A stretch of DNA of 64,000 nucleotides from Ophioderma brevispina (Eukaryota; Echinodermata; Ophiuroidea; Amphilepidida; Ophiodermatidae). The notes under the pieces were generated by a model. That model did not search any database. It was not told where the DNA came from and saw only the letters and a program-made list of their open reading frames with translations. The stretch covers positions 84,242 through 148,241 of the forward strand of contig JAMKCH010072371.1 in NCBI GenBank assembly GCA_023653785.1, written 5' to 3'. This document shows positions 44,332 through 56,400 of the stretch, piece after piece; within the stretch, counting starts at the first letter, position 1, and each line of letters opens with the position of its first letter. Made by a program: the position numbers and the translations under genes.

Positions 44332-44373
<42 letters not shown>

Positions 44374-44830
44374 CCCCCACACAAAACAGGGGGAATACGT
44401 TTCCAATTCGTCCCCTTCTTTCTTTTGTTTTGTCTATTCCCCCAGTTTTTATTTCAGGAATCCATTACAAACTAATTACTGACATTGCTGGCATTATTTC
44501 ATGGTCATTCCAAGATGGCTGCCAATAAGTCCGCCAAATTTGCCCCAACTCATGTTTGTATCAATAGGTAGCTCTAACTTAACTTATAGTGGTGTTTGTG
44601 GTGTAGTTAACCATTTTTAAAGTGGTGAGTGGTCCCTTAATATCAACGAAACCATTGTAGAGGTTCCATCATGGTACTCCGATGGCTACCACTAATTGTC
44701 CCCATATTGCCGCTATCATAGTTGTGAGCTAACGATGCTTCATATTTCAACGAGTGGCACTAGAGGTGTTTTTTTTCAATCTTTTATGGAGGTCAATAAT
44801 CAATGAAGCAACTTATAAGGTGTACTTATT
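43960..44830. repeat. Dispersed AAGATGGCNGCC repeats around a G/A and C block
   Basis: CCAAGATGGCCCGCATTACC (43973), TAGATGGCTGCCAAAAAGG (44121), CCAAGATGGCTGCCAATAAG (44511) and CGATGGCTACCACTAATTG (44680) begin similar diverged units, related to the arms of the element at 5951-8432. In their midst (44168-44372) lie G-runs separated by short A-runs, then C-runs of 30 or more. Confidence 0.6.
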
Positions 44831-45539
44831 TTTTTCTATTCATTGTAGTGAACATCTGTTTTGATCGTGGCAGTGAGTGATTAGTTGTTGGTTTTCATAA
44901 AATTATAACATGGTAGGCATATCTTTAATGTTGGGATATTTGAATTAATAGAAAGTTAATATTTGAATGATAATTTCGTGTTGAAAAGGTAGAAAATTAG
45001 GCCATTATTATAATTTAAAAAATCAAGTATGAACAGTAACCAAGGGTGTTTCACACGTCTCAGTAGGTGTCGACTAATGAGAGTGGCTGGGTTTTTGGTA
45101 GCCAATCCTAAACAGTATTTCCTGTTATATAACTGAGCTTCTGGGTTTTCGGGCTGATCCTATCTCGACTCTCGTGCACCCTGATTGCGGTGAATCCGAC
45201 TCCTCGTTGGATCCTAACTGTTGGATTGCTGGGGATCCTGAGCGTGTTGTATAAAACCCTGTAAGGTTATTTCCTCCGGGCAGTTTGATTTATGTACGAA
45301 GATCCTGGAGAATAACAAGGTACAGATGTATAATTTGAAGAAGACGATTAATATTTGGTTAGAAGTTTAAAGAAGCAAGAAAGACGAACCGTACGTTGCA
45401 GAAGACACGAAGCAGCAAGACAAGAATTTACATATCATTGAAGAATAAGAAATTATTGTCAATTGTGATTCCGGGGACTAATTGTTGCAATTATAATTCA
45501 AATAGATCGAGTCCTTTTTCTCTGTACTGTAACCGCCAA

Positions 45540-46350
45540 GTACCACCCAAGTCCCAGCCATGCCACCCATTCCAAGTGCCGACTCCTTCACCTCACACCT
45601 CGCTCCTATACCAAATTGAGTGGTACTTCTCTTGCTCCATGCTTCACATTGGCACTCCAACCTTGTCCAAGTGCTCCGCTCTCGTCTCTTCCTCGCTCCT
45701 CCCGTCTGCTAACCTGCGGTATGTTTTTCATCCTACACAGACTTTCACACCGGTGTTCCAACCCTGTCCAAGTGCTCGGAGCTCATCTGTCTTGCTTCCT
45801 AAAGCCTCTGAGTAGTGCTCCTCGGACTCTAACCTACACAGCCGCAAGCACTCCAACATGTCCAAAAGCGCGCCAATCCCCCCCGTCTCACTCCTACTGA
45901 CTCTGAATGCACTCCTCCTGCAACGAGCATCTCACCAGTGCTCCTGCCAAGCTAAGCGCTTGGAGCTCCTCTTGCGTCGCTTCCTAAAACGGAGTGGTAC
46001 TCCTCCTGCTCCAGAATTCACACGTCACTCTAACCCTCCAAGCGCTTGAGCTCCTCTACGAGGTTTACTAATTTTCAGTGGCGCTGGCTCCTGTTTCAAA
46101 CTTCGTACCAACACTCCAAACTTGTCCACAGGCCTACCCTTATCACTCCTCCTACCGACCCGAATGGCCTCCTCCGCAACGAGCTTTTCGCAATTGCACG
46201 TCTGCAGAGCCTTTTTCTCACACCCAGCCTTCGCCTGGCGCCAAGTTTCGAGGGGCACTCTCTCTCCTTGCTCAAGACTTCACAACGGACTCTACCCCTC
46301 CAAGTGCTCCGGCCACCACCTTGGCCTACCCTGGCCCGTCGAAAACCATC
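45540..46350. repeat. Diverged tandem repeat, about 95-bp period
   Basis: The motif CCAACCTTGTCCAAGTGCTC and variants recur near 45659, 45757, 45853, 45946, 46031, 46115 and 46294, with GGAGCTCCTCTTGC and GTGCTCCTCCTGC between them. This explains Ser/Pro-rich frames on both strands. Flanking DNA (45080-45530 and 46440-46740) contains TATA-like and AATAAA motifs reminiscent of an LTR, but no direct repeats are visible. Confidence 0.55.
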
Positions 46351-46449
46351 GCTCTGCACATGTAAAGCCTCAGCCGCACCTCATATTTTCCAGGAATCAC
46401 TCCCCGCCTAGCACCCATCGTTTCAACTTCAAGCTCTGAGTCATCACTG

Positions 46450-48680
46450 TTTCCGTATCACGATTTATCCACTCAGTCGAGGCTGGGCGCTTTATATTCT
46501 TTCTACAACCTTGGTTTGGATGCTAAGAGCTTCGACCATGTACTGGTCAGGCTATGACTGGGATCAGAACGTGCTGCTTGCATCCTAGTTGGTATAAATC
46601 TCCTCTTTCCATTTTCTTCCCTGTTTCCCGCCCCCTCGTTCATAATATCTCAATAAATTTTACAAATCTCTGCTAGTATATTCCGTGGGGACGTCCCTGT
46701 TCGTACGTGGTTTGTGGAGCCTCTTCATAGTATCCCCCCTACATATCAGGTCATCTCCAACCTTGCTCTCTGCATTGGTTTTCCTTGTACCTGTGTACAC
46801 GTGCACCACTACCACTTACATAGAAAAAAATCAGTGTAACTTTTCCTTTAGTTAGCATCGTCCCCAATTGTTCACTTACAGTACAGAGTTTATATATTTC
46901 CTCCTCGGTAAAAAATATTTCCGGTATGAAACCCATGAATCGACGTATTAGGTAACAGACTAGGGCATATATTCTCCTTTAAAAAATGTTTATTCGATGG
47001 TACATAATACAATAATACTCTCTAAGTAAACATACTGCTCACTCAACATATGTAAACAATAATTAATACTGGATCTAGTAAAATGCTGTGGCTTTACACA
47101 ACTTAACACAAGTTACCTTTGACATCTGGGTTACATTGACCAACCCCCACCCAACCCCCTCCTACAGGTTGACCCCCAAACTGAATGTTGTTATGGGACA
47201 TATAGACAAAAAGAGTAAATATAATACCACCGCATCTAGCAAATACATACGGATTTAACAGTATTACCCATATACCTTTGACCTCAGCATCTGACCTTTG
47301 ACCAGGCCGCCTCAGACGTGGCACCCCCTTCTAGAACGTTTCTGTGGGACCTAAATGGTAAGTGTGCAAAAGTTGACTCTTTAATCAGGCGTGTCACGAT
47401 CTTGTCCAAATTTGGCTCTAAGCAAATGAACTACTTTCTTACCATGGGTCTCTGATAGACTGATTACATCATATAATCCTAGTGTGTGCATGTTTGGGTG
47501 TGTAATCCTGTAGGATTTTCGGTAGGCTTTTCATATGTCCCATTGAATAGCAAATGAGATTGCCATTTCATCAGTCAAGCACTACTGCACAACATCAATA
47601 AGCGCATGACGGAATCAATTGCAATCCTCCTTTGATCAATGGGACTTCTAAATATGGAACGTCTACCGGAATTTTTCATTGCTAAAATTGATTTTGTTGC
47701 TGTTGTTTGGGTTCAATAATCGGCCAGACTGTCAAAAATGGATGGGGTTCAAAATTTTCAGACTGCTGCCGGTGCCCCCTTCTTCAAATTAGGAGAAATG
47801 TTATACAAGGAAAATTTTAAATCGAGTCAAATCGTGTTAAATCTACCCTAAGCAGAGAGCCCCATACTAGTTCAAGGTCACCCTGGTAAAGCTGTTGTGT
47901 TGAAAGTGGGTTCAACTGATTCGTCTTGTCAATACTGCAACAAAATGCATTTTACAACTGATTTGGTGATATCAAACCAGTGCGTACATTTCCAGGTTCA
48001 GTTTTGGTGACCCCATAGATCATGTAGACCCTTGCTACATTTTGCTCTGTTAGTCAGCCAACCAATGTCACACACTGTAAAAAATAAACATTTTTGGATT
48101 CTATGAGACAATACAACACTTGTCACCATTTTCAAAACCAATCTGACCATTGGGGTAAATTTTACCACCAGGATGACGTTGAACCATTATGGGGCAATGC
48201 CGCTTTAATCTAAAGGTTGAAACTACACAAATTATCTTTTTCTACATCCTTATAAGCGACGACATGTTTGGACATTAAACTACATTTTGTTAACACACTT
48301 TCAAATATTCCCCCCTGTAGTAACCTTTTCCCCCTTGAAGAATGGGGAATCAGACTGAAAGTTGAACCCCATCATTTTCTGACGTGTGGTCCCTATCGAG
48401 GTGCAAAAACGGAAGAAATCAATTTTAGACACAAATCCTATGGGAACTGTTTCAATGATTATACCAACCACAAGATAGGATAATGCAAAATGGTCGGGTT
48501 AGTACCCAGGACCAGGAGGGATAAACACTGCAAACTGCCTTCACCAACAAAGTGCTATTGTCAGTGGATACCACATAAAGTTTGGTTCTTCATCTAGGCT
48601 ACCATAGAGCAGCCCAGATTGCACGGATGCAAGCAATCAAAACAGAACAGATTACAGATGAGAGTGAATTTAGCACCCAC
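46450..48680. other. Intron DNA, no recognised feature
   Basis: GALNS intron B-C. Open frames are short and without motifs. Confidence 0.35.
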
Positions 48681-49439
48681 ACTTTATGAAAATGACTGGG
48701 AATGTACAGGTATGCCCTCTGTGACATAGGACAATGGGCTCATCCCCCTTCCCCCTCCCAATATATTACCCCCCTCCAAATATATGTACCCCCCTCCCAA
48801 CACACAGTCTAATACCACAATGCACAGGTGGAAAATTGCTCTCAGGAAGGTCATGTGATCCCCCAAATTCCTGTTCTAACACATAAAAACCTTGACTGTT
48901 ACACAATTTTACCCCCATCAAAGCCTGGCATGGTTTCCTACAGTACAGTATAGGCAAACTTGCATGCATTATGGGATTGGTTCAAACCCACACTCTGGGG
49001 TATACTCCACTTGATGTTGTTCCTCCATCTTGGGTTGCCACAGTGCACCCACCCTGAAAGCACTACGAATGCGACTATCAAAAACAGCATCAGAGTAGAG
49101 TGCAATGACCGGGTTTAACACCATCTTCCTTTATGAACTGGATGTATTTAACATGTACAGGTATGGACTCTCTGTACATGGACAGAGTTTAACATCCCCT
49201 CCAATGGGCAAGTTTCTCTAATCGTTCATTTGTCCGATTACAAACGAACCATTAACAGAACATGATATTATACAGAAGCAAGAACCCCAAAATTTGCTGT
49301 GCTGATGCGCACATGCAATCCCACTGGCTGTACCTTCTTTGACACCTTTTTCAGGTTCATTTCAATGTCAAAATGTTCTCATTAGTGGAACCAGAGAAAG
49401 ATATCCGTAGCTTCACAAGGAATTGTTCCAGTCGATTAT

Positions 49440-49600
49440 GTTTGTACAGTAGTCATTGGGAATGTTAGAGATGAAAACATTCTTAAAATGTAAGTTTGTG
49501 AGCAGTACTGTTACTTAGCTATGTTTCACCTCTAACAATTCACATCAGAACCTATACAAAAAACCTCCATTGGACAAGCAATGCATTGGGGATGGGAAGC
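49440..49600. mobile_element. Palindromic MITE, copy 2
   Basis: TTTGTACAGTAGTCATTGGG, GTTAGAGATGAAAACATTCT, CTATGTTTCACCTCTAAC and CAAGCAATGCATTGGGG reproduce, in inverse orientation, the element at 22849-23040. It is more worn, and its left arm is shortened. Confidence 0.65.
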
Positions 49601-49899
49601 ACTGAATCTTCTCTTAGTGGAAACAGGAAACATTAAAACCAATTTATGACAGTCCAAACGAGGTATGGATCAATTCTACAATGTGTGTCCCTACAACATC
49701 CTCTCCCCAGCTCCACAAAACAAGGAGTAATGACGATGAGGAACAAAAACTCAGAATGATGGCAATTGTATGTGCTATGTACATAGGACTCCCATGACTC
49801 TGAGATGACCTTTGACCCACATGTTTAGGTAGTTCCACACGTATCAATTCCCTCCAATTTCTTAAAATTCATATTCATTACCTATAGATATGCAATGAA

Positions 49900-50320
49900 T
49901 GAAAACACAATGGGGTGAGGGGGCACTCACATATGAAAATGGATATGATGTAAGGCTGGCACTCCAACCCAGGGGCATTCGGGTGACCGAGGACAGCAAC
50001 AATGGAGTCAGTCTTTGGGTGTTGAAATACAGCCAATGCCCTAAAATAGGGGGTTTCGGGTGACAGATTTGCACATTTTCCAAAAAATGGGTGTTGGGTG
50101 GAAATTTTTGCCAAAATTTTCTAAAAAAAACTAGGTTATTTTTTAAAAATTTTGACCCCAAAAAAGGGGGTATTTGGGTGACAGTATGTAAATTTACACA
50201 CAAAAAAATGGTCTTTGGGTGTGAAGGTAAAAAATATGGGTCTTTTGGGGACAATTATGCTGAAAATGGATTCTTAACAACCTTACATACAAGTCACTCC
50301 AAAGTGGGGCGAGTGCCCCC
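49900..50320 (-). repeat. Dispersed ACCCAAAGACCC repeat, copy 2 (inverted)
   Basis: The minus strand repeats the phrases of 27380-27785: CCCACTTTGGAGTGACT, CACCCAAAGACCAT, CACCCAAATACCCCC, GTCACCCGAAACCCCC and CATTTTCATATGTGAGTG. It ends less than 100 bp from GALNS exon B. Confidence 0.65.
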
Positions 50321-50407
50321 CCCCCCCCCCTTAATTATCCTGCAGTGTATCTGGGGAAAATTCAAACTAATAAAAGCAGGATTCCCATTCTCAAGTTATT
50401 AACTTAC

Positions 50408-50507
50408 CCCTCCTGGTTGATTTTGCTAGGCACCATGCAATGGCTGGGCTCCCTAATCCACCTTCATATGTTGTGTCTTTGCCACAGGAAATGGACCATT
50501 GGAACCA
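50408..50507 (-). CDS. GALNS: GALNS-like sulfatase, internal exon B
   Basis: The minus strand reads GSNGPF, then (after a one-base shift) CGKDTTYEGGLGSPAIAW, then (after another) PSKINQEG. This matches the human segment around GGSNGPF..CGKQTTFEGG..AWWPG that directly follows exon A. The Lys of CGK corresponds to human Lys310, an active-site sulfate ligand. The acceptor is TTGTTGTTAG before TGGTTCC and the donor is GGAGGG before GTAAGTT. Frame breaks lie near 50487 and 50432. The latter is best explained by one missing G in the Trp-Trp-Pro codons. The intron towards exon A is about 12.8 kb and full of mobile elements. Confidence 0.88.
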
Positions 50508-50589
50508 CTAACAACAAACAAAACAGACACCAGCTTAAGTAAAGAAATGGTTACTGGCTATATATCTGGCTTAGTATGTGTGGTTTAAT

Positions 50590-50990
50590 ACTATACTCAC
50601 CAAGGTTGTGAGATTGTCTTTTTATAAATGTATACTTACGAATGATCCAACTAGTGCATTTTTTGTGTTCAAAAAAGCCTGCAGGACACCCCTATTGACA
50701 CATTAAAAATTTCGGTGCCCATACCTAGTAGCGGTCCCATGCAGCATCGGTTACGCCCAACCATAGGACGTCACTGGCATCCAGACTCCTTTGCTCATTT
50801 TTGTACATTCACAAGGTGTCTCCACTTGCGGGGAAGGCCTGGATGAGGGTTACGTGGATAATCGTAAGTATGACAGTATTAATAGAACCATCTCACAACC
50901 TTGGTGAGGTATATTGATTATCCATTATATACATTACGAAATGATCAAAAACTAGTGCATAACTGCCCACACTGGGTCACTAGGGTGGAT
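50590..50990. repeat. Mixed direct and inverted short duplications
   Basis: TCACCAAGGTTGTGAGAT (about 50598) is inverted at about 50890-50907 (ATCTCACAACCTTGGTGA), while TACGAATGATCCAACTAGTG (about 50638) recurs directly near 50935 (TACGAAATGATC..ACTAGTG). This may be the remnant of a composite element. Confidence 0.5.
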
Positions 50991-51168
50991 GGAAGTGGAG
51001 CCGGGCGTATATCTCAGTTGTAGCGCGGGTTTCTCGCCATGTGAATTTAAGGGAAGCTGACTAATTTTGCCCAAATATGCCATATGTATATAAAAAACAT
51101 GATAACATGTTAACATCACACATCTGTATAAAAGCACTAAATTTAAATAACCTGGCACTCCTCACCTT

Positions 51169-51330
51169 ATGAGAATTGTTGATAAGGATGCATGGCATCC
51201 CTCCTCTTAACTCTGACTGCTTTGCTGAAAGGATGGTTTTGGCTATGATTTGGTTACTTGTAAGGAAGTCTTTTTCATATAAATATTCTGAAACGCTGTA
51301 GGCGTCCTGCACACATCTATCCTGCTGCGT
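51169..51330 (-). other. Protein-like open stretch with donor site, unidentified
   Basis: The minus strand is open for about 54 codons, containing YSVSEYLYEKDFLTSNQIIA, then KTILSAKQSEL and PCILINNSHK, and runs into a donor-like TCATAAG before GTGAGG. It lies inside the GALNS intron between exons A' and B, on the same strand, but does not match GALNS. It may be a fragment of a retroelement or a captured exon. No acceptor with a pyrimidine tract is evident. Confidence 0.25.
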
Positions 51331-51339
51331 CGCATTATA

Positions 51340-53250
51340 TCAATATTTCACTCCTAATGAAAGCCCAGGGCAAGATGTTCCTGACTCTAATCATGAGCAT
51401 GCGGGTTAAAGTCGATGTTACTGTCCAGTGACTATGCTTTCACTTTCAATGCATCCAGATGAGGAAGTGACGCGCGCGTAAAAATGTTTGCTTGGTTGCA
51501 GGTTTGTAAGGTTAGTTGTAGTGATGAAGACATGGTCAGATATTGAGGAATTCATAGATTTCCAAAGAAGGCAGAAAGGTGGTATAATGTTGGAGAGCTT
51601 GACTGGAGCACCACGTTTTCTCCCAGTATCAGTAGTAATTCTGGGAAGCTCTGGAAGAACTATTGGCTGATGAGCACATAAGTTAATGTCTGGTTTGACC
51701 ATGAAACGGCAGACGAGGAATTAGAGTGCCTAGGAGAATCTTAGAATCTATATACTTCTTGTCTGTAGATAACTCCTGAATTTCTGAACATCGTCTGGTA
51801 GTATGGCAGCCATCAGAAGGAATGCTGTCCTTTCTAGTCAAATCGAGAAGGGTGGCTTTGCCACTGGTATCAACGTTTCGTCGGCGACGTACTGTAGGAA
51901 GTTAACAGTTATATACACGCATATTTTAGCTATACTGTAAGCCACTATTTATATATTCTTTTTGGCGACTTGTGGTACGGTGGAACTTCACTCGGCTTGA
52001 CAACGACTCACTGAAAATGTAAACAAGTTCACTCATCCATTAGCATGATTTACCTAGGGTGAAAGGTCACAGGTAAAAGCAGCTCAACTACAGAGACGAG
52101 CTGTGAGTAGTGCTGGTACACATAGAAGCAGACGCCGCTCAAAGGTCATATTTACAGGTCATTTCCGTTTTTGAGCAAATAACTTTAAGAATTTTTTTCT
52201 CCAGAACTAATCAATGGCAGATTTTTAAATTTAAACTGAAACAATTCTTTTGCTGTGTACATGAGGTTTTTATATTGGGGTCAAATGTCATTAAGGGGGT
52301 CATGGTCAAATGTCAAAAATGCTAAAATAGAGGCAAATTGGCTAATCTCAGCCTATAGAGCGACAATAAAGCCCGTTATTGCTACAGTGATGTAACATTA
52401 AATAGTAGAGGTAGGTCTAATGATAGTATTGACCCCAAAGGTCAAAGTTCAAGTTCAAGGTCAAATTTACAAACATCTCCGATTGAGCTGAATTGTCATA
52501 AATATCCACTTTTACATCATAAATTGGCAAAACAGTACAGTTAACCCCATCCGTGACCCAGGGTCACATTATGTGGGTTAAAAGGTTTTTTCAATTCCTG
52601 TAATGCTTGGATTGAGTTGAAACTCAATATTGATCCTTGTAAGTTGCTAACACATAAATACATTCGTTCGCGGCATCTGTTGCCTCTTGGCCAAGTTTAT
52701 TAGGCATGGGGTCAAAGGTCATTCAGATGTTCTTCCAGGCCGTCTTGTTCACCATGTCTACTGCATGGCTAGTTTGTTTTTTCTTCCTCCTATCGTCTCC
52801 ACCAACAATTTTGCCTTAACGGATCAGTCTTGGATGGTCTTCTAACAAGCTGACCAGTCTTAAAACCAAACCTGACGTGGCCAAACGGGGCTACAAGCAG
52901 TATCTTACTTACCATGATTGCTGTAACTTTGTTATACCATTCGCCAGAATTGTAACGGGGAAAGACGTATGCCTCATTTTACTCCCAAATTATTGTAAGC
53001 AGTCTCTTCTCTCAACCCAGGCTTTCTCTACGCTAGCCATGTGCAGAATGTTGGGAGTGTAATTCTTGTTATTTGCAAACAGAGTTCTACTATGGACCTG
53101 TAAAGTCTTTGAATATCTGGCAGACACGGCTTTGGATGCCAACCACAGTTGATACCGACAAGCAAACTCGTATTTACGGCGATGCGTAAAATATGTCTCC
53201 GCCGACTGTTGCTTCACTATCAACATATTAATAGAAACAAAAATGCAACT
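51340..53250. other. Intron DNA with worn GGTCAAAGGTCA phrases
   Basis: Recurrent GGTCAAAGTTCAAG, GGGTCAAAGGTCATT and related phrases at 52060-52740 resemble the vocabulary of the satellite-bearing elements, but no units or ends can be defined. Confidence 0.35.
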
Positions 53251-53254
53251 TTCC

Positions 53255-53812
53255 ATCACACACCCTACCCCCTCCCCATACCAAAAAAACCAAAGCCAAC
53301 ACATAACCAACCCCCAAAAATACCCCAACACCCCCAAAACCAAAACCCCCACCCTCCCCAACACCCCAAACAACAATCCCCACCCTCATCCCACACACTC
53401 ATCCCCACACCAAAAAAACCCCCCGCAACACCCCCCCCCCCCCCCCGCACACCCCACCCCCTCAACACCCCAATTACCAATACGATATAACCACTCCTCT
53501 CCCCTTCCCCACACCTCCCCGCAACCCGCCATTATTCCCTCCCCAACCCCCCGCAACACCCTCATCCCTCTTGCCACATCCTGCAACACTCCCATCCCCC
53601 TCCCCAACACCCCGCATACCTCCCACCCTCCCCAACACCATGGCAACACCACCCCCCCTCCACACCCCGCAATACCCATCCCCTCCCCAACACCCCGCAC
53701 ACCCTACTACTCCCTCCCCACACCTACCCCACTCCCTCCCACACCCAACCCCCTCCCCAACACCCAACCCCCCTCCCCAGCACCACACCCCCTCCCAAAC
53801 ACCATGCATAGT
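53255..53812. repeat. C/A-rich minisatellite (CCCTCCCCAACACC type)
   Basis: About 560 bp almost free of G on the plus strand, built from CCCTCCCCAACACCCCGCA and variants of about 19-26 bp. The minus strand is densely G-rich, with repeated GGGG runs able to form G-quadruplexes. The Pro- and Gly-rich frames here are by-products. Confidence 0.9.
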
Positions 53813-53979
53813 AATTAGCTCATTTGCATACCTAAGCCTCATATATCACATACTGTCAAATTGCAAAAGATGTGCCCCATGATAGCTATATGCAGCGCCG
53901 GAAATTTGGAGGATCCAATGTACCGTTTCAAAATATAGCATTGCACTGATTTTTGCTATGAATAGCTTCAGTTGCCATA

Positions 53980-54360
53980 CTCAATATGCCCGAAATCCGC
54001 CCAAATCTAAATCAGTCAAAACTCTTCAGTCCCGCTTCCTTCCACCAAGTTTATCATTATAACCTGAACTGAACTCTCCAGAAAACTATGTAAACACCGG
54101 CCTTGCAAGAAAATTCTCCATAATTAAATGCAAATTAGATAACTAAAACATTCCAGATTTTTTATAAACGCCACAATCTAATCAGTCGAGAACTCATCAC
54201 CCGCTTCTTCCACCAAGTAGACACATTGTCGCCCTTTCTGACCTCCAGATAAATGGTATAACACAGGGGTTAACATTTTTGTCACAACGGACGGCACGAA
54301 CGGACGGACGACGCTGCTCATTTCATAGTCCGCGTTCCGAACTCGTTCGGCGCGGACAAT
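53980..54360. repeat. Worn dispersed element with hairpin end
   Basis: Two copies of AATC.GTC..AACTC.TCA.CCCGCTTC with TTCCACCAAGT (about 54010 and 54180), then GGGGTTAACATTTTTGTCAC and repeated ACGGACG, then the hairpin GTCCGCG...CGCGGAC (about 54330-54356). The vocabulary is shared with 40710-40958. Confidence 0.5.
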
Positions 54361-54766
54361 AAGCTACATATTGGCTGATTTTCCTTAGGCCAAACTGTCT
54401 TCTAGACAGTTGCTAACTCTCGGTAGATGTTCCGCCTTGAGGTATTTGAATGATCCGGCACCAATGAGGAGGGGCTGATGGTTGCATGCACATGAGGAAA
54501 CTCTTGTTTTTCTTCTCCTTGGTGGTGATAGAAGCAACTACATGAATTGTCTGTCTGATTTTGCAGGTTCACTGACTTCCCATAAAAACTATCTTTTTGT
54601 AAAATCTCTTTAAGACGTGTTAGACCGCTAGTAACTCTAGTAAATAAATATGGAGATTCGATTATCTTCCATACTCCCTTTATTTGTGATCTCGATGCAT
54701 GCTCCCACCTATCTTGAAAAGTATCTGTCGTGGAAATAACTCGATGAGGTATCCTGCGTGTAACCT

Positions 54767-56400
54767 CTATCCCCCCATAAGAAATTCTTGTGTTGCATCA
54801 CCATCGAGATGCAACGATCTTTGACTTAATTGGGGAAAAAAAAAAAAAAAAAATAGACGTGTAGATCGTGACGTTAGTCTCTGTAGTAATCCCGAAGGTG
54901 TATCTGGAGCAGTCTCATCCACAACTTGCATAAGGGTAGAAGGTCTGATCAATCTTTCCAGCCGTCCTAAGCATCGGAGCCATAGATACGTAGATAGCTT
55001 CATCTCAGAACGAGAAAGATACGTCTCCAGTTTCGTGATTCTCTCTTCTGTAGGAAAACTTTGGTTTTTTTTTCTTTTCAAGTCCATATTGCGGCTAAAA
55101 CCAACCACCCCGTCTTCTTCTGACATTGGATGAAGATTAGATTTTCTTTGGTTTATTCCCAAAACCCATACTCTTTCACCTCTTCTTCATATTAAAGTAA
55201 ACTGACTTCTCAGACTCGATTACCTTGAAGCTACCAACACCATCAATCGAGATAGATCGAATATGTGGATACCCCTCCTTCTCAGATGTTCTGCCACTGT
55301 CTTCACTAGTCCTTGTAAGGTAAGGAGAGCAGTAGAAAAGTCCGAATGGCATAGCTCGAAATAGTAAGACTGGTTTTCTAAACTGAAGCGAAGCTACCTT
55401 TGATGAAAACACCATATGTAGGCGTCTTGAAAATCCAATGTCGCACCAACCCAGCCCTTCTTCACACTCTTTGATACAGCTAAAGCGCAACAATCTGAAC
55501 AGCTTCGACGAATTATATCTGTTCAGAGGGCATAGATTTTTGAACTGTCCTGAGGTCTCCTTTTTTATCAATTGTAGGAAGAAAAAGAATAGAATCCTTC
55601 CCACATACTTTCTTAGTGGAAAATAGCATGTTTCCTAACATTCCTTCCACTTCGTTGTCAAACATAGCCTTTAATGTCTTCCTCGGCATAGGCTTAGAGC
55701 ACAAACTGACTTTCATCAGCGGTAACCTGCAATGGTCAATCCTTCTGAAGTTGTTTGTAGAACCCATTGATCCGAGGTTAACGACCGCCACGCCGGGAGG
55801 AATAACTTCAGATTCCCCTCCACTGGTATCATAGGTAGGTAGGAGTCACTTGTACTCGCTCTCCTCTCCAGCCACGATCTGGCGCTCTACGTCTGGACAG
55901 TAGGAATAATAACTTCTGTACTGTCTAGACCCAAGAGTTGGATTTGCTGTCCTTAAGTCGTAGCCCGACTTCCGAAGGAACCTCTGTTCCTTCGACGGTG
56001 GAAATACTAGGAGCGAATCCTTCTGTGAAAGCCTACCGTAAGGGCTGTACGAATCCGGTCTAAATCTGGAGAACCTCTGGTCTTGTAGACGTTGGCAACC
56101 TTGATCAGCAAGCTGAATGCGACGGGTGCAAGCAATATTTGGAGAATAGGTCTGTAGGTCTCGAATCTCTTCCGTCAGAAAGCGTCCATCAGCATCGGAG
56201 TAAGGATCTGCCTAAATCTGGGAAATCTCTTTCCATTTCGTATCCTCAATCAAATCAGAGCCTCTCCCCAAGCTATCACCAGTGCGCATCTAGACTGGAG
56301 TGCTTTGATTCGAAAATGTATGCAATGACGAGTAGAGCATCACCGGTATTCGTTGAGTAGACAAAAATTAATGATCTTAACTTAAAGACTGTATCCTAGG
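54767..56400 (-). pseudogene. Decayed DIRS-like reverse transcriptase
   Basis: In broken minus-strand frames I see FDNEVEGML, LFLPTIDKKGDLRTVQ (the PKKDGGLRPV-type start of the fingers), DIGFSRRLHMVF/DAY-type catalytic block, RAMPFGL (motif B), a degenerate DD-type block (about 55250) and SEEDVVGF / ITKLETYL after the palm. The preceding part (55850-56400) is basic and Ser/Arg-rich, as in a gag-like region. The LPFGL style and the following thumb suit DIRS/YR retrotransposons better than Gypsy, but no tyrosine recombinase was found. An A-run-like insert lies near 54837. Confidence 0.5.

Noticed and set aside
44059..44528. Gly/Lys/Pro-rich frames of 73-138 codons on both strands
   Set aside because: Translation of G, A and C runs; no protein signal outside the runs.
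45396..46439. Ser/Pro-rich frames up to 139 codons
   Set aside because: Explained by the 95-bp tandem repeat, with several overlapping frames equally open.
51770..51900. Possible hammerhead-type motif (CTGATGG and CGAAAC on the minus strand)
   Set aside because: The core CTGATGA is not intact and the order of the two boxes is wrong.
53149..53882. Pro-rich frame of 191 codons and Gly-rich frames opposite
   Set aside because: Arise from the C-rich minisatellite; open only because stop codons cannot form in G-free DNA.
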